From an uncultured Nocardioides sp. (GTDB taxonomy: Bacteria > Actinomycetota > Actinomycetes > Propionibacteriales > Nocardioidaceae), in assembly GCF_947488515.1 (NCBI RefSeq), contig NZ_CANKZF010000001.1, forward strand, positions 2,046,001-2,110,000: a stretch of 64,000 bases of DNA, written 5' to 3'. The notes beneath the pieces are model-generated. The model saw nothing but the letters and a program-made list of their open reading frames with translations, was not told where the DNA came from and ran no database searches. Both the position numbers and the translations under genes were made by a program. Below are positions 43,328 to 50,635 of the stretch, piece by piece. How positions within the stretch are numbered: position 1 is the first letter of the stretch; the number at the start of each line of letters is the position of its first letter.

Positions 43328-43795
43328 ATGAACGACAGCCAGCTCCCGCCCGCCCCCGCCACCCCGCCGGCCGAGCCCGCGCCGTACACCCGGACCGCTC
43401 CCGCACGCCGCACCTGGCGCGACCGCCTCCCCCGCCGGCTCCCCTCGGGCCGCAGGGCGGTCGCCGCAGGCGCCGTCGTCGTGGGCCTCGCGATCGGCGG
43501 CGCCGGCTTCGGGGCCGGGTACGCCGTCGGCGACGACGGCTCGGCCGACACCGCCACCACCCAGACCACCGACGGGTGGGGCGACCGGCAGCCGCCCGGC
43601 GGTGATCGCGGCCCCATGGGCGAGATGGGCGTCCCGCCCGGTGACTTCGCGCAAGGGCAGGGCGGCACGACCGACCAGGCGCCCGACTTCGACGGCGACG
43701 GCCAGCCCGACACGGACAGCGACAGCGGGTCAACGTCCGACCCCGCGACCGACTCCGCGACCGACTCCGCCACCGACTCGGCACTGAACAGCTGA
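43328..43795 (+). CDS. Small membrane-anchored low-complexity protein
   Basis: A 155-residue protein. A Pro-rich, Arg-rich cytoplasmic start (about 1-45) precedes one helix, AVAAGAVVVGLAIGGAGFGA (about 46-68), then an extracytoplasmic tail rich in Asp, Gly and Thr (for example DFDGDGQPDTDSDSGS, a Ca-binding-like DxDGDGxPD, and repeated ATDSATDS units). It begins 52 bases after the carbohydrate-binding protein gene and is probably its operon partner. The function is unknown. Confidence 0.72.
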   Translation: MNDSQLPPAPATPPAEPAPYTRTAPARRTWRDRLPRRLPSGRRAVAAGAVVVGLAIGGAGFGAGYAVGDDGSADTATTQTTDGWGDRQPPGGDRGPMGEMGVPPGDFAQGQGGTTDQAPDFDGDGQPDTDSDSGSTSDPATDSATDSATDSALNS

Positions 43796-43810
43796 CCCCA
43801 CGATCCGCTC

Positions 43811-43847
43811 GCCCCGACCCCTCCTGCCCCCGGGAGGCGGTAGGGGC
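43811..43847 (+). terminator. Hairpin after the two-gene lipoprotein operon
   Basis: A stem of about 13 pairs with one mismatch and one bulge (GCCCC-GACC-CCTCC against GGAGG-GGT-GGGGC segments) and an eight-base loop lies 16 bases after the stop codon. It is the only strong structure before the next gene. Confidence 0.6.
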
Positions 43848-43876
43848 GGGCCCGTGTGCGCACTACCCTGAGCGTC

Positions 43877-43906
43877 GTGACCCCCGCCGACCGCAGAGCC
43901 GCCTGA
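43877..43906 (+). CDS. Possible leader peptide overlapping the next start
   Basis: A GTG opens a nine-codon frame (VTPADRRAA) whose TGA overlaps the ATG of the aspartoacylase-family gene as TGATG. The downstream gene has no clear Shine-Dalgarno of its own, so termination-reinitiation is possible. Such a short frame can also occur by chance. Confidence 0.3.
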   Translation: MTPADRRAA

Positions 43907-44853
43907 TGGCGCGGGAGTCCTTTGCCATCGGCGGCGTGCGGATCCGCTCCGGCACGGTGCGTGCCCTCGAGCTGCCGATCACCCGACTCGTCACCGGCGC
44001 CGACGTCACCCTCCCGGTGCGCGTGGTGCACGGACGCGAGGACGGCCCCCGCGTCTGGATCGACGCCGCGATCCACGGCGACGAGGTGGCCGGCGTCGAG
44101 GTGGTCCGCCAGGTGATGGCGGGCCTGGACCCCAAGACGTTCCGCGGCACCCTCGTCGCGGTGCCGATCGTCAACGTCCTCGGCTTCATGACCGGCGACC
44201 GCTACCTCCCCGACCGCCGCGACCTCAACCGCTCCTTCCCCGGCTCGCCGCGCGGGTCATTGGCCAGCCGGATCGCCCACCTCTTCATGCGCGAGATCGT
44301 CGCCGGCTGCGAGATGGGCATCGACCTGCACACCGGCTCCGACCGGCGCAGCAACCTCCCGCAGGTGCGCGCCGACCTCGACGACCCCCGCACCCGCGAG
44401 CTGGCCGCTGCCTTCGGCGCGCCGGTGATGCTCCACGCGGGGATCCGCGACGGGTCGCTGCGCCACGCCGCCGGCGAGCACGGGGCGAAGGTGCTGCTCT
44501 ACGAGGCGGGTGAGCCGCTGCGGTTCGACGACTACGCCGTCTCGGCCGGCGTGATCGGCGTACGCCGCGTGCTGGCCGCCCTCGGGATGACCGAACCCGT
44601 CGACGAGCCCCCCGTCGAGCCGAGCCTGGAGTGCCGCTCCAGCGGCTGGGTCCGCGCCCGCCGCACGGGCATCCTGCACCTCGACGCGCACCTCGGCCAG
44701 AAGGTCAGCGACGGCGAACGGCTCGGCACCCTCTTCGACTCCTTCGGCAAGACCCTGCGCGCGGTCTACTCCAACCGCGACGGCATCGTGATCGGCCGGA
44801 CCGAGGCCCCGCTGGTCAACTCCGGTGACGCCGTGGTGCACATCGCGTCCTGA
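43906..44853 (+). CDS. Succinylglutamate desuccinylase/aspartoacylase family protein
   Basis: A 315-residue M14-type zinc amidohydrolase. Zinc ligands are in AAIHGDEVAGVEV (His-x2-Glu) and GIDLHTGSDRR (His), and a catalytic Glu in LLYEAGEPLRF. The C-terminal part has the lipoyl-like subdomain typical of the AstE/AspA group (GILHLDAHLGQKVSDGERLG). Members deacylate N-acyl amino acids. They recur near RimK ligases and PF05618 proteins in many bacteria, and here those are only 4 kb away, so it may trim glutamyl tails or related amides; that is inference. Its ATG overlaps a possible leader-peptide stop. Confidence 0.87.
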   Translation: MARESFAIGGVRIRSGTVRALELPITRLVTGADVTLPVRVVHGREDGPRVWIDAAIHGDEVAGVEVVRQVMAGLDPKTFRGTLVAVPIVNVLGFMTGDRYLPDRRDLNRSFPGSPRGSLASRIAHLFMREIVAGCEMGIDLHTGSDRRSNLPQVRADLDDPRTRELAAAFGAPVMLHAGIRDGSLRHAAGEHGAKVLLYEAGEPLRFDDYAVSAGVIGVRRVLAALGMTEPVDEPPVEPSLECRSSGWVRARRTGILHLDAHLGQKVSDGERLGTLFDSFGKTLRAVYSNRDGIVIGRTEAPLVNSGDAVVHIAS

Positions 44854-44873
44854 GCGTCTGGTTGAGTGCGGGG

Positions 44874-46073
44874 GTGTCCGCCTTCGACGTCGCCGCCTTC
44901 CGTGCCGGGTTCCCCTCCCTCGACTCGGGCATCGCCCACTTCGACAACCCCGGCGGGACCCAGACGCCGCGGGCGGTCGGCGACGCGATCGTCCACACGC
45001 TGACGGGTCCACTGTCCCAGCGCGGCTCGGCCCTGGTCAGCCAGCGCAACGCCGAGGCCGCGGTCGCCGGCTACCGCTCCGCCGTCGCCGACCTCGTCGG
45101 CGGTGACCCGGGCGGCGTGGTCCACGGCCGCAGCGCCACCGCACTGACGTACGACGTCTCGCGCACGCTGGCGCGCACGTGGTCGCCCGGCGACGAGATC
45201 GTCCTCTGCGAGCTCGACCACGACTCCAACGTGCGCCCGTGGATCCAGGCCGCCGAGCGGGCCGGCGTGACCGTGCGGTGGCTGCGCCTCGACCCGGCGA
45301 CCGCCGAGCTCGACCTGTCCTCGCTCGACGAGATCACCTCGCGGACCCGCCTCGTGGCCCTCACCGCGGCCTCCAACCTCCTCGGCACCCGTCCCCCGGT
45401 CGCGACCGTCGCCGCGCGGGCGCACGAGGTCGGCGCGCTCGTCCACGTCGACGCCGTGCACCACACCGCCCACGCCGCGCCCGACATCACCGCGATGGGC
45501 GCCGACTTCCTGGTGTGCTCGGCCTACAAGTTCTTCGGACCCCACTGCGGCTCGCTCGTCGCGGACCCCGCCCTGCTCGAGACGCTGCGGCCCGACAAGC
45601 TGCTGCCCTCGACCGACGTGGTGCCCGAACGGTTCGAGCTCGGCACGCTGCCGTACGAGCTGCTGGCCGGCGTCACCGCCGCCGTCGACCTGATCGCCTC
45701 CGTCGGCTCGGGCGACACGCGACGCTCGCAGCTGGTCTCGGCGGCCGCGCTGATCGCCGAGCACGAGCTGCGGCTGAGGACCCGGATCGAGGAGGGACTG
45801 GCGTCCCTCGGTGACCGGCTCACCCTCCACTCCCGGGCGGCCGACCGCACCTCGACGCTCTTCCTCACCCTGCGCGACCGCTCGCCGCTCGACGTCTTCG
45901 AGCACCTCGCCAAGCGCGACGTGCTCGTGCCGGCCGGCACCTTCTACGCCCACGAGACCTTCCGCGCCCTCGGCCTGTCCGTCGACTCCGGGCTCCGGAT
46001 CGGGCTGGCGGCCTACAACGACGACTCCGACGTCGACCGGCTGCTCGAGGGCCTCAGCGACGTGCTCGGTTGA
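44874..46073 (+). CDS. Class V aminotransferase/cysteine-desulfurase-like protein
   Basis: A 399-residue PLP enzyme of the VC1184 (TIGR01976) cysteine desulfurase-like branch. FDNPGGTQTPRAVGDAI opens the fold, the PLP Lys is in VCSAYKFFGPHCGS, VHVDAVHHTAH holds the cofactor Asp and His, and DHDSNVRPW is the region before it. The reactive Cys loop of true NifS/SufS is not obvious, so sulfur transfer is uncertain. GTG at 44874 is preferred over TTG at 44862. It follows the aspartoacylase gene by 20 bases and overlaps the convergent GNAT gene at its end by 20 bases. Confidence 0.86.
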   Translation: MSAFDVAAFRAGFPSLDSGIAHFDNPGGTQTPRAVGDAIVHTLTGPLSQRGSALVSQRNAEAAVAGYRSAVADLVGGDPGGVVHGRSATALTYDVSRTLARTWSPGDEIVLCELDHDSNVRPWIQAAERAGVTVRWLRLDPATAELDLSSLDEITSRTRLVALTAASNLLGTRPPVATVAARAHEVGALVHVDAVHHTAHAAPDITAMGADFLVCSAYKFFGPHCGSLVADPALLETLRPDKLLPSTDVVPERFELGTLPYELLAGVTAAVDLIASVGSGDTRRSQLVSAAALIAEHELRLRTRIEEGLASLGDRLTLHSRAADRTSTLFLTLRDRSPLDVFEHLAKRDVLVPAGTFYAHETFRALGLSVDSGLRIGLAAYNDDSDVDRLLEGLSDVLG

Positions 46074-46908
46074 GCCGGTAGGTGCGGGTCCGGGCGCCGG
46101 GCGCGAAGCCGATGCCGCGGTAGACCCGGCCCGGGGCCGGGTAGTCGTCGTCCCCACGCGGGCAGACCAGGCCCGTGATTGCGCCGAGCTCGCGCGCGGC
46201 GGTGAGCGCCGAGACGGAGACGGCAGCCGCCAGGCCCTGCCGGCGGTGGTCCTCGACGCAACCGACCGGCTCGACGAGCGCGACGCCGGTGGTCTCGTCC
46301 ACCCACACGCAGGCCGACGCGACCCACCCACCCTCGTCGGTCACCACGACGTGGTCGGTCGCGGAACGGTAGGGCGGGGTCGCCATCAGTCGCTCGTAGG
46401 CGCGCGCCGTCACCCGTGACGTCGGCGACCAGGCGGCACGGTGGACGGCCGACCGCCGCTCGTGCTCGCCGGGCTGCACCGCGCGGACGACGTACCCCTC
46501 GGGGAGCGCCACCTCGGGCAGGTCGGCCAGGTCGAGGAGGTGATGGGTGAACCACGGCGCCTCGACCTCCTCGAAGCCGGCCTCGGCCAGGACCGCCAGC
46601 ACGACGTCCTCGGTCTCGAGCGTGCTCGTCGTGACCACCCCGTCACACTCCTGGAGGGCGGCGGTCACGACGGCTCGTACGGCGTCCGGGTCGGCGCCGC
46701 AGACCTCCAGCCAGCCGGGGGACTCCAGCCAGGCCCAGGCGCCGTCGGTCGTGAAGACCGGTCCGAGGTCGAGCACCTCCGGCTCGCCGTACGCCGCCGA
46801 CCACGCGAGCTGCCCGGGGTGGTGCCGCGCCGCGGTGGTCCAGATCGACGAGGCCAGCGCCTGCATCCCGGGAAGGGCCTGCGCGACGTCGAGCCGCTGT
46901 GGGGTCAT
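46054..46908 (-). CDS. GNAT N-acetyltransferase
   Basis: A 284-residue protein with a C-terminal GNAT fold: YVVRAVQPGEHERRSAVHRA, WVASACVWVDETTGVALVEP, and the acetyl-CoA loop VEDHRRQGLAAAVSVSALTA (R/Q-x-x-G-L/x). The N-terminal half may be a second, degenerate GNAT. The substrate is unknown. ATG at 46908 is favoured over an upstream start at 46944 because conservation begins with MTPQRLDVAQALPGM. It is divergent from the PadR gene. Confidence 0.83.
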   Translation of the reverse strand: MTPQRLDVAQALPGMQALASSIWTTAARHHPGQLAWSAAYGEPEVLDLGPVFTTDGAWAWLESPGWLEVCGADPDAVRAVVTAALQECDGVVTTSTLETEDVVLAVLAEAGFEEVEAPWFTHHLLDLADLPEVALPEGYVVRAVQPGEHERRSAVHRAAWSPTSRVTARAYERLMATPPYRSATDHVVVTDEGGWVASACVWVDETTGVALVEPVGCVEDHRRQGLAAAVSVSALTAARELGAITGLVCPRGDDDYPAPGRVYRGIGFAPGARTRTYRLNRARR

Positions 46909-46972
46909 GGCCGCACTCTCGCACCGGCGGCGACGCGTCGGCACCCGGTTTCACAGCAGGTCCCCACGCCCG

Positions 46973-46982
46973 TATCTAGATA
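46973..46982. promoter_or_regulatory. Candidate PadR operator/-10 region
   Basis: TATCTAGATA is a perfect palindrome, 18 bases before the padR-type start codon, in an AT-rich spot of an otherwise GC-rich region. Promoters of actinobacterial PadR-plus-membrane-protein pairs often carry this kind of dyad, so autoregulation is likely. Confidence 0.5.
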
Positions 46983-47000
46983 TGTGGTGTACTTAGTCGC

Positions 47001-47348
47001 GTGCCCGAACCCGCGATCTGGCCCGCGCCGTGGGTCCGCGCCGCCCTCGACCTCGCCGTGCTGGCGACCCTCACCGAGGGTCGGCTCCACGGCTACGCCA
47101 TCGCTCAGTCGCTCGCGGCGCACGGCTTCGGACTGCTGAAGGGCGGCTCGCTCTACCCCGTGCTCGGCCGTCTGGAGGAGGCCGGCGACGTCGAGGCCTC
47201 CTGGGTGGAGGGGCACGGCGGGCCGGGGCGGCGGGAGTACGAGCTGACGGCAGGCGGCCGCGAACGGCTCGAGCGCGACCTCGCCTCCTGGCGGGACCTC
47301 GGAGAGACACTGACGACGATGGGCACGGGCGCGGTCCGCCATGGCTGA
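47001..47348 (+). CDS. PadR-family transcriptional regulator
   Basis: A 115-residue winged-helix protein. ALDLAVLATLTEGRLHGYAI, GFGLLKGGSLYPVLGRLEEA and GGPGRREYELTAGGRERLER follow the PadR order, with the wing at residues 60-85. It starts at a GTG and overlaps the next gene by eight bases. Such two-gene units regulate membrane proteins in response to an unknown signal. An operator-like palindrome lies just upstream. Confidence 0.9.
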   Translation: MPEPAIWPAPWVRAALDLAVLATLTEGRLHGYAIAQSLAAHGFGLLKGGSLYPVLGRLEEAGDVEASWVEGHGGPGRREYELTAGGRERLERDLASWRDLGETLTTMGTGAVRHG

Positions 47349-48348
47349 GGCGAGCACGCCGCTGGCGGCGATCCACGACGAGTTCGGCCGGGCGCGCGGG
47401 GAGCAGCGGGACAGCGCCTGGGCCTACGGCGTGTCATGGCGACTGATGCGACGCGACGTCGAGCCCGACCAGGTCCGCGAGGGCCTGAAGGAGGCGCTCG
47501 CGCTCGTGCAGGAGACCCAGGAGTCCCCCGAGGTCCTCTTCGGCACGCCGGACGAGCACGCCGATGCGCTCTACGACGCTTGGATCGAGGCGGGACGGCT
47601 GCACCTGTGGGACGCCTCGCGCCTGAGGTGGGCGGAGGTCCCGGCGTGGGGACTCGGCCTTGCGTCCTTCTGGAGCGCCGCGTTCATGGTGTTCCTCCTC
47701 GTCGACGGCCGGACCAGCCTGACGTGGACGATCGGCACGGTGCTGATCCCCGTCGGGATCGGCATGCTGAAGGCGGGGATCTGGGCGACCTGGGACACCC
47801 TGCTCCGGAGCCGGGGCACGAGGGCTGCCGTGCTCGGATCCCTGGCACTGGCAGTGGGCTGCTCGTTCGCGCTCGCCGTGGTCAACGAGTGGTCGAGGGC
47901 CCACCCGATCGGGACGGCCAGCACCTGGTCGTACGTCTGGGTCGTCGGGACCTGCGCTCTCCTGGCCGCCGCTCTCGGCCGACGGGTCGACGAGCGCCCC
48001 GCTCCGGGCCCTGCCATCGCCGACGTCGACGAGTGGTCGAGGCAGCTGGCCGCGATCCTGCGCGGGCGCTACAGCCTCTCCGACGTCCGCGTGGCCAGGA
48101 TCATCGGTGACGCCCACGCACACGCCGCCGACGCCGGACGGACCGTGCAGGAGGAGTTCGGCACCCCGCAGGAGTACGCCGCCGGGTTCGTCCCCGACCG
48201 GGCGCGCAGACGGCGTCTGGAGGCATCCGGGTGGGCCCTCATGGGCGTCCTCCAGGGCGTCTGGCTCCTCGACGACTTCGGCTGGTTCCGCGCCGCCGTC
48301 GCTGTCGCGTGCCTGGGCGTGGCCTGGCAGAACTACCGCCGCGACTGA
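47341..48348 (+). CDS. Membrane protein paired with PadR
   Basis: A 335-residue protein. It has two similar cytoplasmic helical modules flanking membrane helices: AYGVSWRLMRRDVEPDQVRE with ESPEVLFGTPDEHADALYDA, and later LRGRYSLSDVRVARIIGDAH with VQEEFGTPQEYAAGFVPDRA. The FGTP-x-E-(Y/H)A signature is that of HAAS-like domains found with PadR regulators. About five membrane helices lie between and after them. It probably senses a membrane or metabolic state and acts with PadR. Overlap of the two genes supports this. Confidence 0.8.
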   Translation: MAEASTPLAAIHDEFGRARGEQRDSAWAYGVSWRLMRRDVEPDQVREGLKEALALVQETQESPEVLFGTPDEHADALYDAWIEAGRLHLWDASRLRWAEVPAWGLGLASFWSAAFMVFLLVDGRTSLTWTIGTVLIPVGIGMLKAGIWATWDTLLRSRGTRAAVLGSLALAVGCSFALAVVNEWSRAHPIGTASTWSYVWVVGTCALLAAALGRRVDERPAPGPAIADVDEWSRQLAAILRGRYSLSDVRVARIIGDAHAHAADAGRTVQEEFGTPQEYAAGFVPDRARRRRLEASGWALMGVLQGVWLLDDFGWFRAAVAVACLGVAWQNYRRD

Positions 48349-48354
48349 ACGGAC

Positions 48355-48588
48355 TCAGTCCTCGCGCACCTGCTCGGCCACCTCCTCCGACCCCGCACCC
48401 TCGTCGTGGGCGCTGGAGTCGAGGCCGTCGGTGTCGACCATGTCGCCCACGGTGGCGTTGCCCGCGGGCTCCGCGTCGAGCGCGCGTTGCCGGTCGGCGT
48501 CGCTGACCCGCTCGCCGGCACCGGGGAAGACCGACTCCTCCGGGTGCTCGGCGTAGGGATCGGGCCCGGCCTGCTCGTCGCTCGTCAT
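48355..48588 (-). CDS. Small acidic protein of unknown function
   Basis: A 77-residue, strongly acidic protein (DEQAGPDPYAEHPEESVFPG, GNATVGDMVDTDGLDSSAHD). The codon bias is that of a real gene. ATG at 48588 is the first plausible start; the frame continues upstream into the tandem palindromes without a credible start. It has no recognisable motif. It converges on the PadR partner gene and is divergent from the polymerase gene. Confidence 0.55.
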   Translation of the reverse strand: MTSDEQAGPDPYAEHPEESVFPGAGERVSDADRQRALDAEPAGNATVGDMVDTDGLDSSAHDEGAGSEEVAEQVRED

Positions 48589-48634
48589 GCCGTCGACCGT
48601 ACGCCGACGGCGTACCACCGCACCCCTCCCCAGG

Positions 48635-48835
48635 GGTGGCGGCAGATCACACCTCCGAGGCGCCGATCCACGCCATGTGCCGCCACCCCCACCAGGACCC
48701 TCGCGAGGGTGGCGGCAGATCACACTTCCGAGGCGCCGATCCACGCCATGTGCCGCCACCCCCACCAGGACCCTCGCCAAGGTGGCGGCAGATCGCGGCC
48801 CGACCCCGCCGTTGCCTGCAAGGTGCCGCCACCCC
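48635..48835. repeat. Three tandem 73-bp palindromic units
   Basis: Units begin at 48635, 48708 and 48781 with period 73. Each has GGTGGCGGCA at the left and TGCCGCCACC about 45 bases later, so every unit is itself an inverted repeat. The first two are almost identical (they share GATCACAC, TCCGAGGCGCCGATCCACG and CACCAGGACCCTCGC); the third keeps the arms but has a different centre. The array fills the divergent gap in front of the polymerase gene. Confidence 0.85.
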
Positions 48836-48883
48836 CGAGCGACGCGGCGCACCGGTGTCGGAACGTCGGGCCAGAATGGGCGG

Positions 48884-49927
48884 ATGCCGCAGCACTGGGT
48901 GCTCCACGTCGACATGGACCAGTTCCTCGTCGCCGTCGAGCTGCTGCGCCGGCCCGAGCTGGTCGGGCTGCCGGTGGTGGTCGGCGGGCGGGGCGACCCG
49001 ACCGAGCGGGCGGTGGTGTCGACGGCGTCCTACGAGGCCCGCGCCCACGGCGTCCGCAGCGGGTTGGCGCTCAAGCTGGCCAAGCGGCGCTCTCCCGACG
49101 CGGTGTTCCTCCCGGTCGACTTCCCGGTCTACGACGCTGCGTCTGCGCGGGTGATGGAGACCCTGCGCGCGACGCCGGGGGCCGTGGTCGAGGTGCTCGG
49201 GTGGGACGAGGCGTTCGTGGGGGTGGAGACCGACGACCCGGTCGCCACCGCACGGCAGGTGCAGGCGGCGGTGCTCGAGGCGACCGGCCTGCACTCCTCG
49301 GTCGGCATCGGCGACACGCTGGTCCGGGCCAAGATCGCGACCGACTTCGGCAAGCCGCAGGGGGTCTTCCAGCTCACCCGGGACAACTGGATGGAGGTCA
49401 TGGGCGAGCGTCCGACGACCGCCCTGTGGGGCGTCGGCTCGAAGATCTCCAAGCGGCTGGAGGGGATCGGCATCCGCAGCGTGGCCGACCTCGCGGGCAC
49501 CGACGACGAGCCGCTCGTCGCCGCGTTCGGGCCGACCAACGGCCCCCACCTCGGACGGCTCGGCCGCGGCGGCGGCCGCTCCCGCCCGGACGACACCCCG
49601 TGGGTGGCGCGCGCCCACGGCCGGGAGACGACCTACCAGGCCGACCTCCTCACGCCCGACGACGTACGCACCGCGCTGCGCGAGCTCGCCACGCGGGTCG
49701 TCGACGACGTCCGCAAGGAGGAGCGGGCGGTGCAGCGGGTGCACCTCAAGATCCGCTTCGCGCCGTTCTTCACCTTCACCCGCATCCGCAAGCTGCCCGA
49801 GGCGACCTACGACGTCGAGGTGATCGCGCGGACGGCCTTCGACCTCTACCTCGCGCTCGCCGACGACCGGCCCGTGCGGCTGCTCGGGGTCCGCGGCGAG
49901 ATGGTCCCGCCCGAGGGCGGCTACTAG
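48884..49927 (+). CDS. Y-family DNA polymerase, DinB2-like
   Basis: A 347-residue polymerase. Catalytic acidic residues are Asp10 in HVDMDQF and Asp108-Glu109 in LGWDEAF. The steric-gate position that is Phe in E. coli DinB (DCFF) is Leu15 (DQFL), as in Mycobacterium smegmatis DinB2, which readily inserts ribonucleotides. Helix-hairpin-helix residues follow (TALWGVGSKISKRLEGIGI, SVADLAG). The little-finger domain is about 240-340. A C-terminal beta-clamp peptide is not evident, also as in DinB2. It performs lesion bypass. ATG at 48884 is the one with the conserved start. Its stop overlaps that of the ZIP gene. Confidence 0.9.
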   Translation: MPQHWVLHVDMDQFLVAVELLRRPELVGLPVVVGGRGDPTERAVVSTASYEARAHGVRSGLALKLAKRRSPDAVFLPVDFPVYDAASARVMETLRATPGAVVEVLGWDEAFVGVETDDPVATARQVQAAVLEATGLHSSVGIGDTLVRAKIATDFGKPQGVFQLTRDNWMEVMGERPTTALWGVGSKISKRLEGIGIRSVADLAGTDDEPLVAAFGPTNGPHLGRLGRGGGRSRPDDTPWVARAHGRETTYQADLLTPDDVRTALRELATRVVDDVRKEERAVQRVHLKIRFAPFFTFTRIRKLPEATYDVEVIARTAFDLYLALADDRPVRLLGVRGEMVPPEGGY

Positions 49928-50634
49928 CCGCCGAGCAGCGACAGCCCCGCGGCCAGCGCGAAGCCGGCGACCGTCGCGAGGCCCGCCCAGTCCTTCGCCT
50001 TCTCCTTGGCCTCGGGCACCATCGAGTCGATCAGCATCGTCAGCAGTGCCCCCGCGGCGAACCCGTCGACGAAGGCCTGCGTGTCGCTGGAGACGGCGTC
50101 CGCGAGCTCGGTGCCGGCAACGGTGGCGAGCGCGCAGCACACCGCGACCACCGTCCACAGGACGACCACCGAGCGCCGCGAGCGTCCGGCGGACCGCATG
50201 TCGGCGGCCGAGCCGATCGCCTCGGGGAGGTTGGAGGCGAAGATCGCGACCACCAGCGCGGCGCTCACACCGTGCCCCGACGCGATGCCGATGCCGAGCA
50301 CGGCCTGCTCCGGGATGCCGTCGAGGAAGGCCCCCACGGCCAGCGGCGCTCCGGCGGACGAGCCACCCGAGCGTCCGCCCCACCTCTCGACCAGGCGGTC
50401 GGCCGTGAAGTAGGTCAGCCCACCGAGCGCCAGCCCACCCGCGACGGCGTACGTGCTGCCGATCCGCAGGCCCTCCTCGGCCAGCTCGAACGAGACGCTG
50501 GCGATCAGCGCGCCGGCACCGAAGCCGAGCACGAGCCCGACGACGGTCGCCGACCACGTGCGTACGAGCGCGAGGACGGCACCGACCACCAGCGAGCTGG
50601 CGGCCAGCGCACCCCACCCGAGCGCCTCGAGCAC
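49924..50634 (-). CDS. ZIP-family metal transporter
   Basis: A 236-residue protein with about eight helices. ZIP metal-site motifs are AVGAFLDGIPEQAVLGIGIA in helix 4 (with Asp-Gly-x-Pro-Glu replacing the usual His) and AIFASNLPEAIGSA in helix 5; the His-rich loop is absent. ZIP proteins import Zn2+, Fe2+ or Mn2+ into the cytoplasm. Length is normal for bacterial members. It lies one base after the POT gene stop, as the second gene of that unit, with a GTG start. The substituted ligands make the metal uncertain. Confidence 0.86.
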   Translation of the reverse strand: MLEALGWGALAASSLVVGAVLALVRTWSATVVGLVLGFGAGALIASVSFELAEEGLRIGSTYAVAGGLALGGLTYFTADRLVERWGGRSGGSSAGAPLAVGAFLDGIPEQAVLGIGIASGHGVSAALVVAIFASNLPEAIGSAADMRSAGRSRRSVVVLWTVVAVCCALATVAGTELADAVSSDTQAFVDGFAAGALLTMLIDSMVPEAKEKAKDWAGLATVAGFALAAGLSLLGG

Positions 50635-50635
50635 G

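Noticed and set aside
48635..48835. Possible CRISPR array
   Set aside because: The units are contiguous 73-bp copies with no unique spacers, each unit is an inverted repeat, and no cas gene is in the window.
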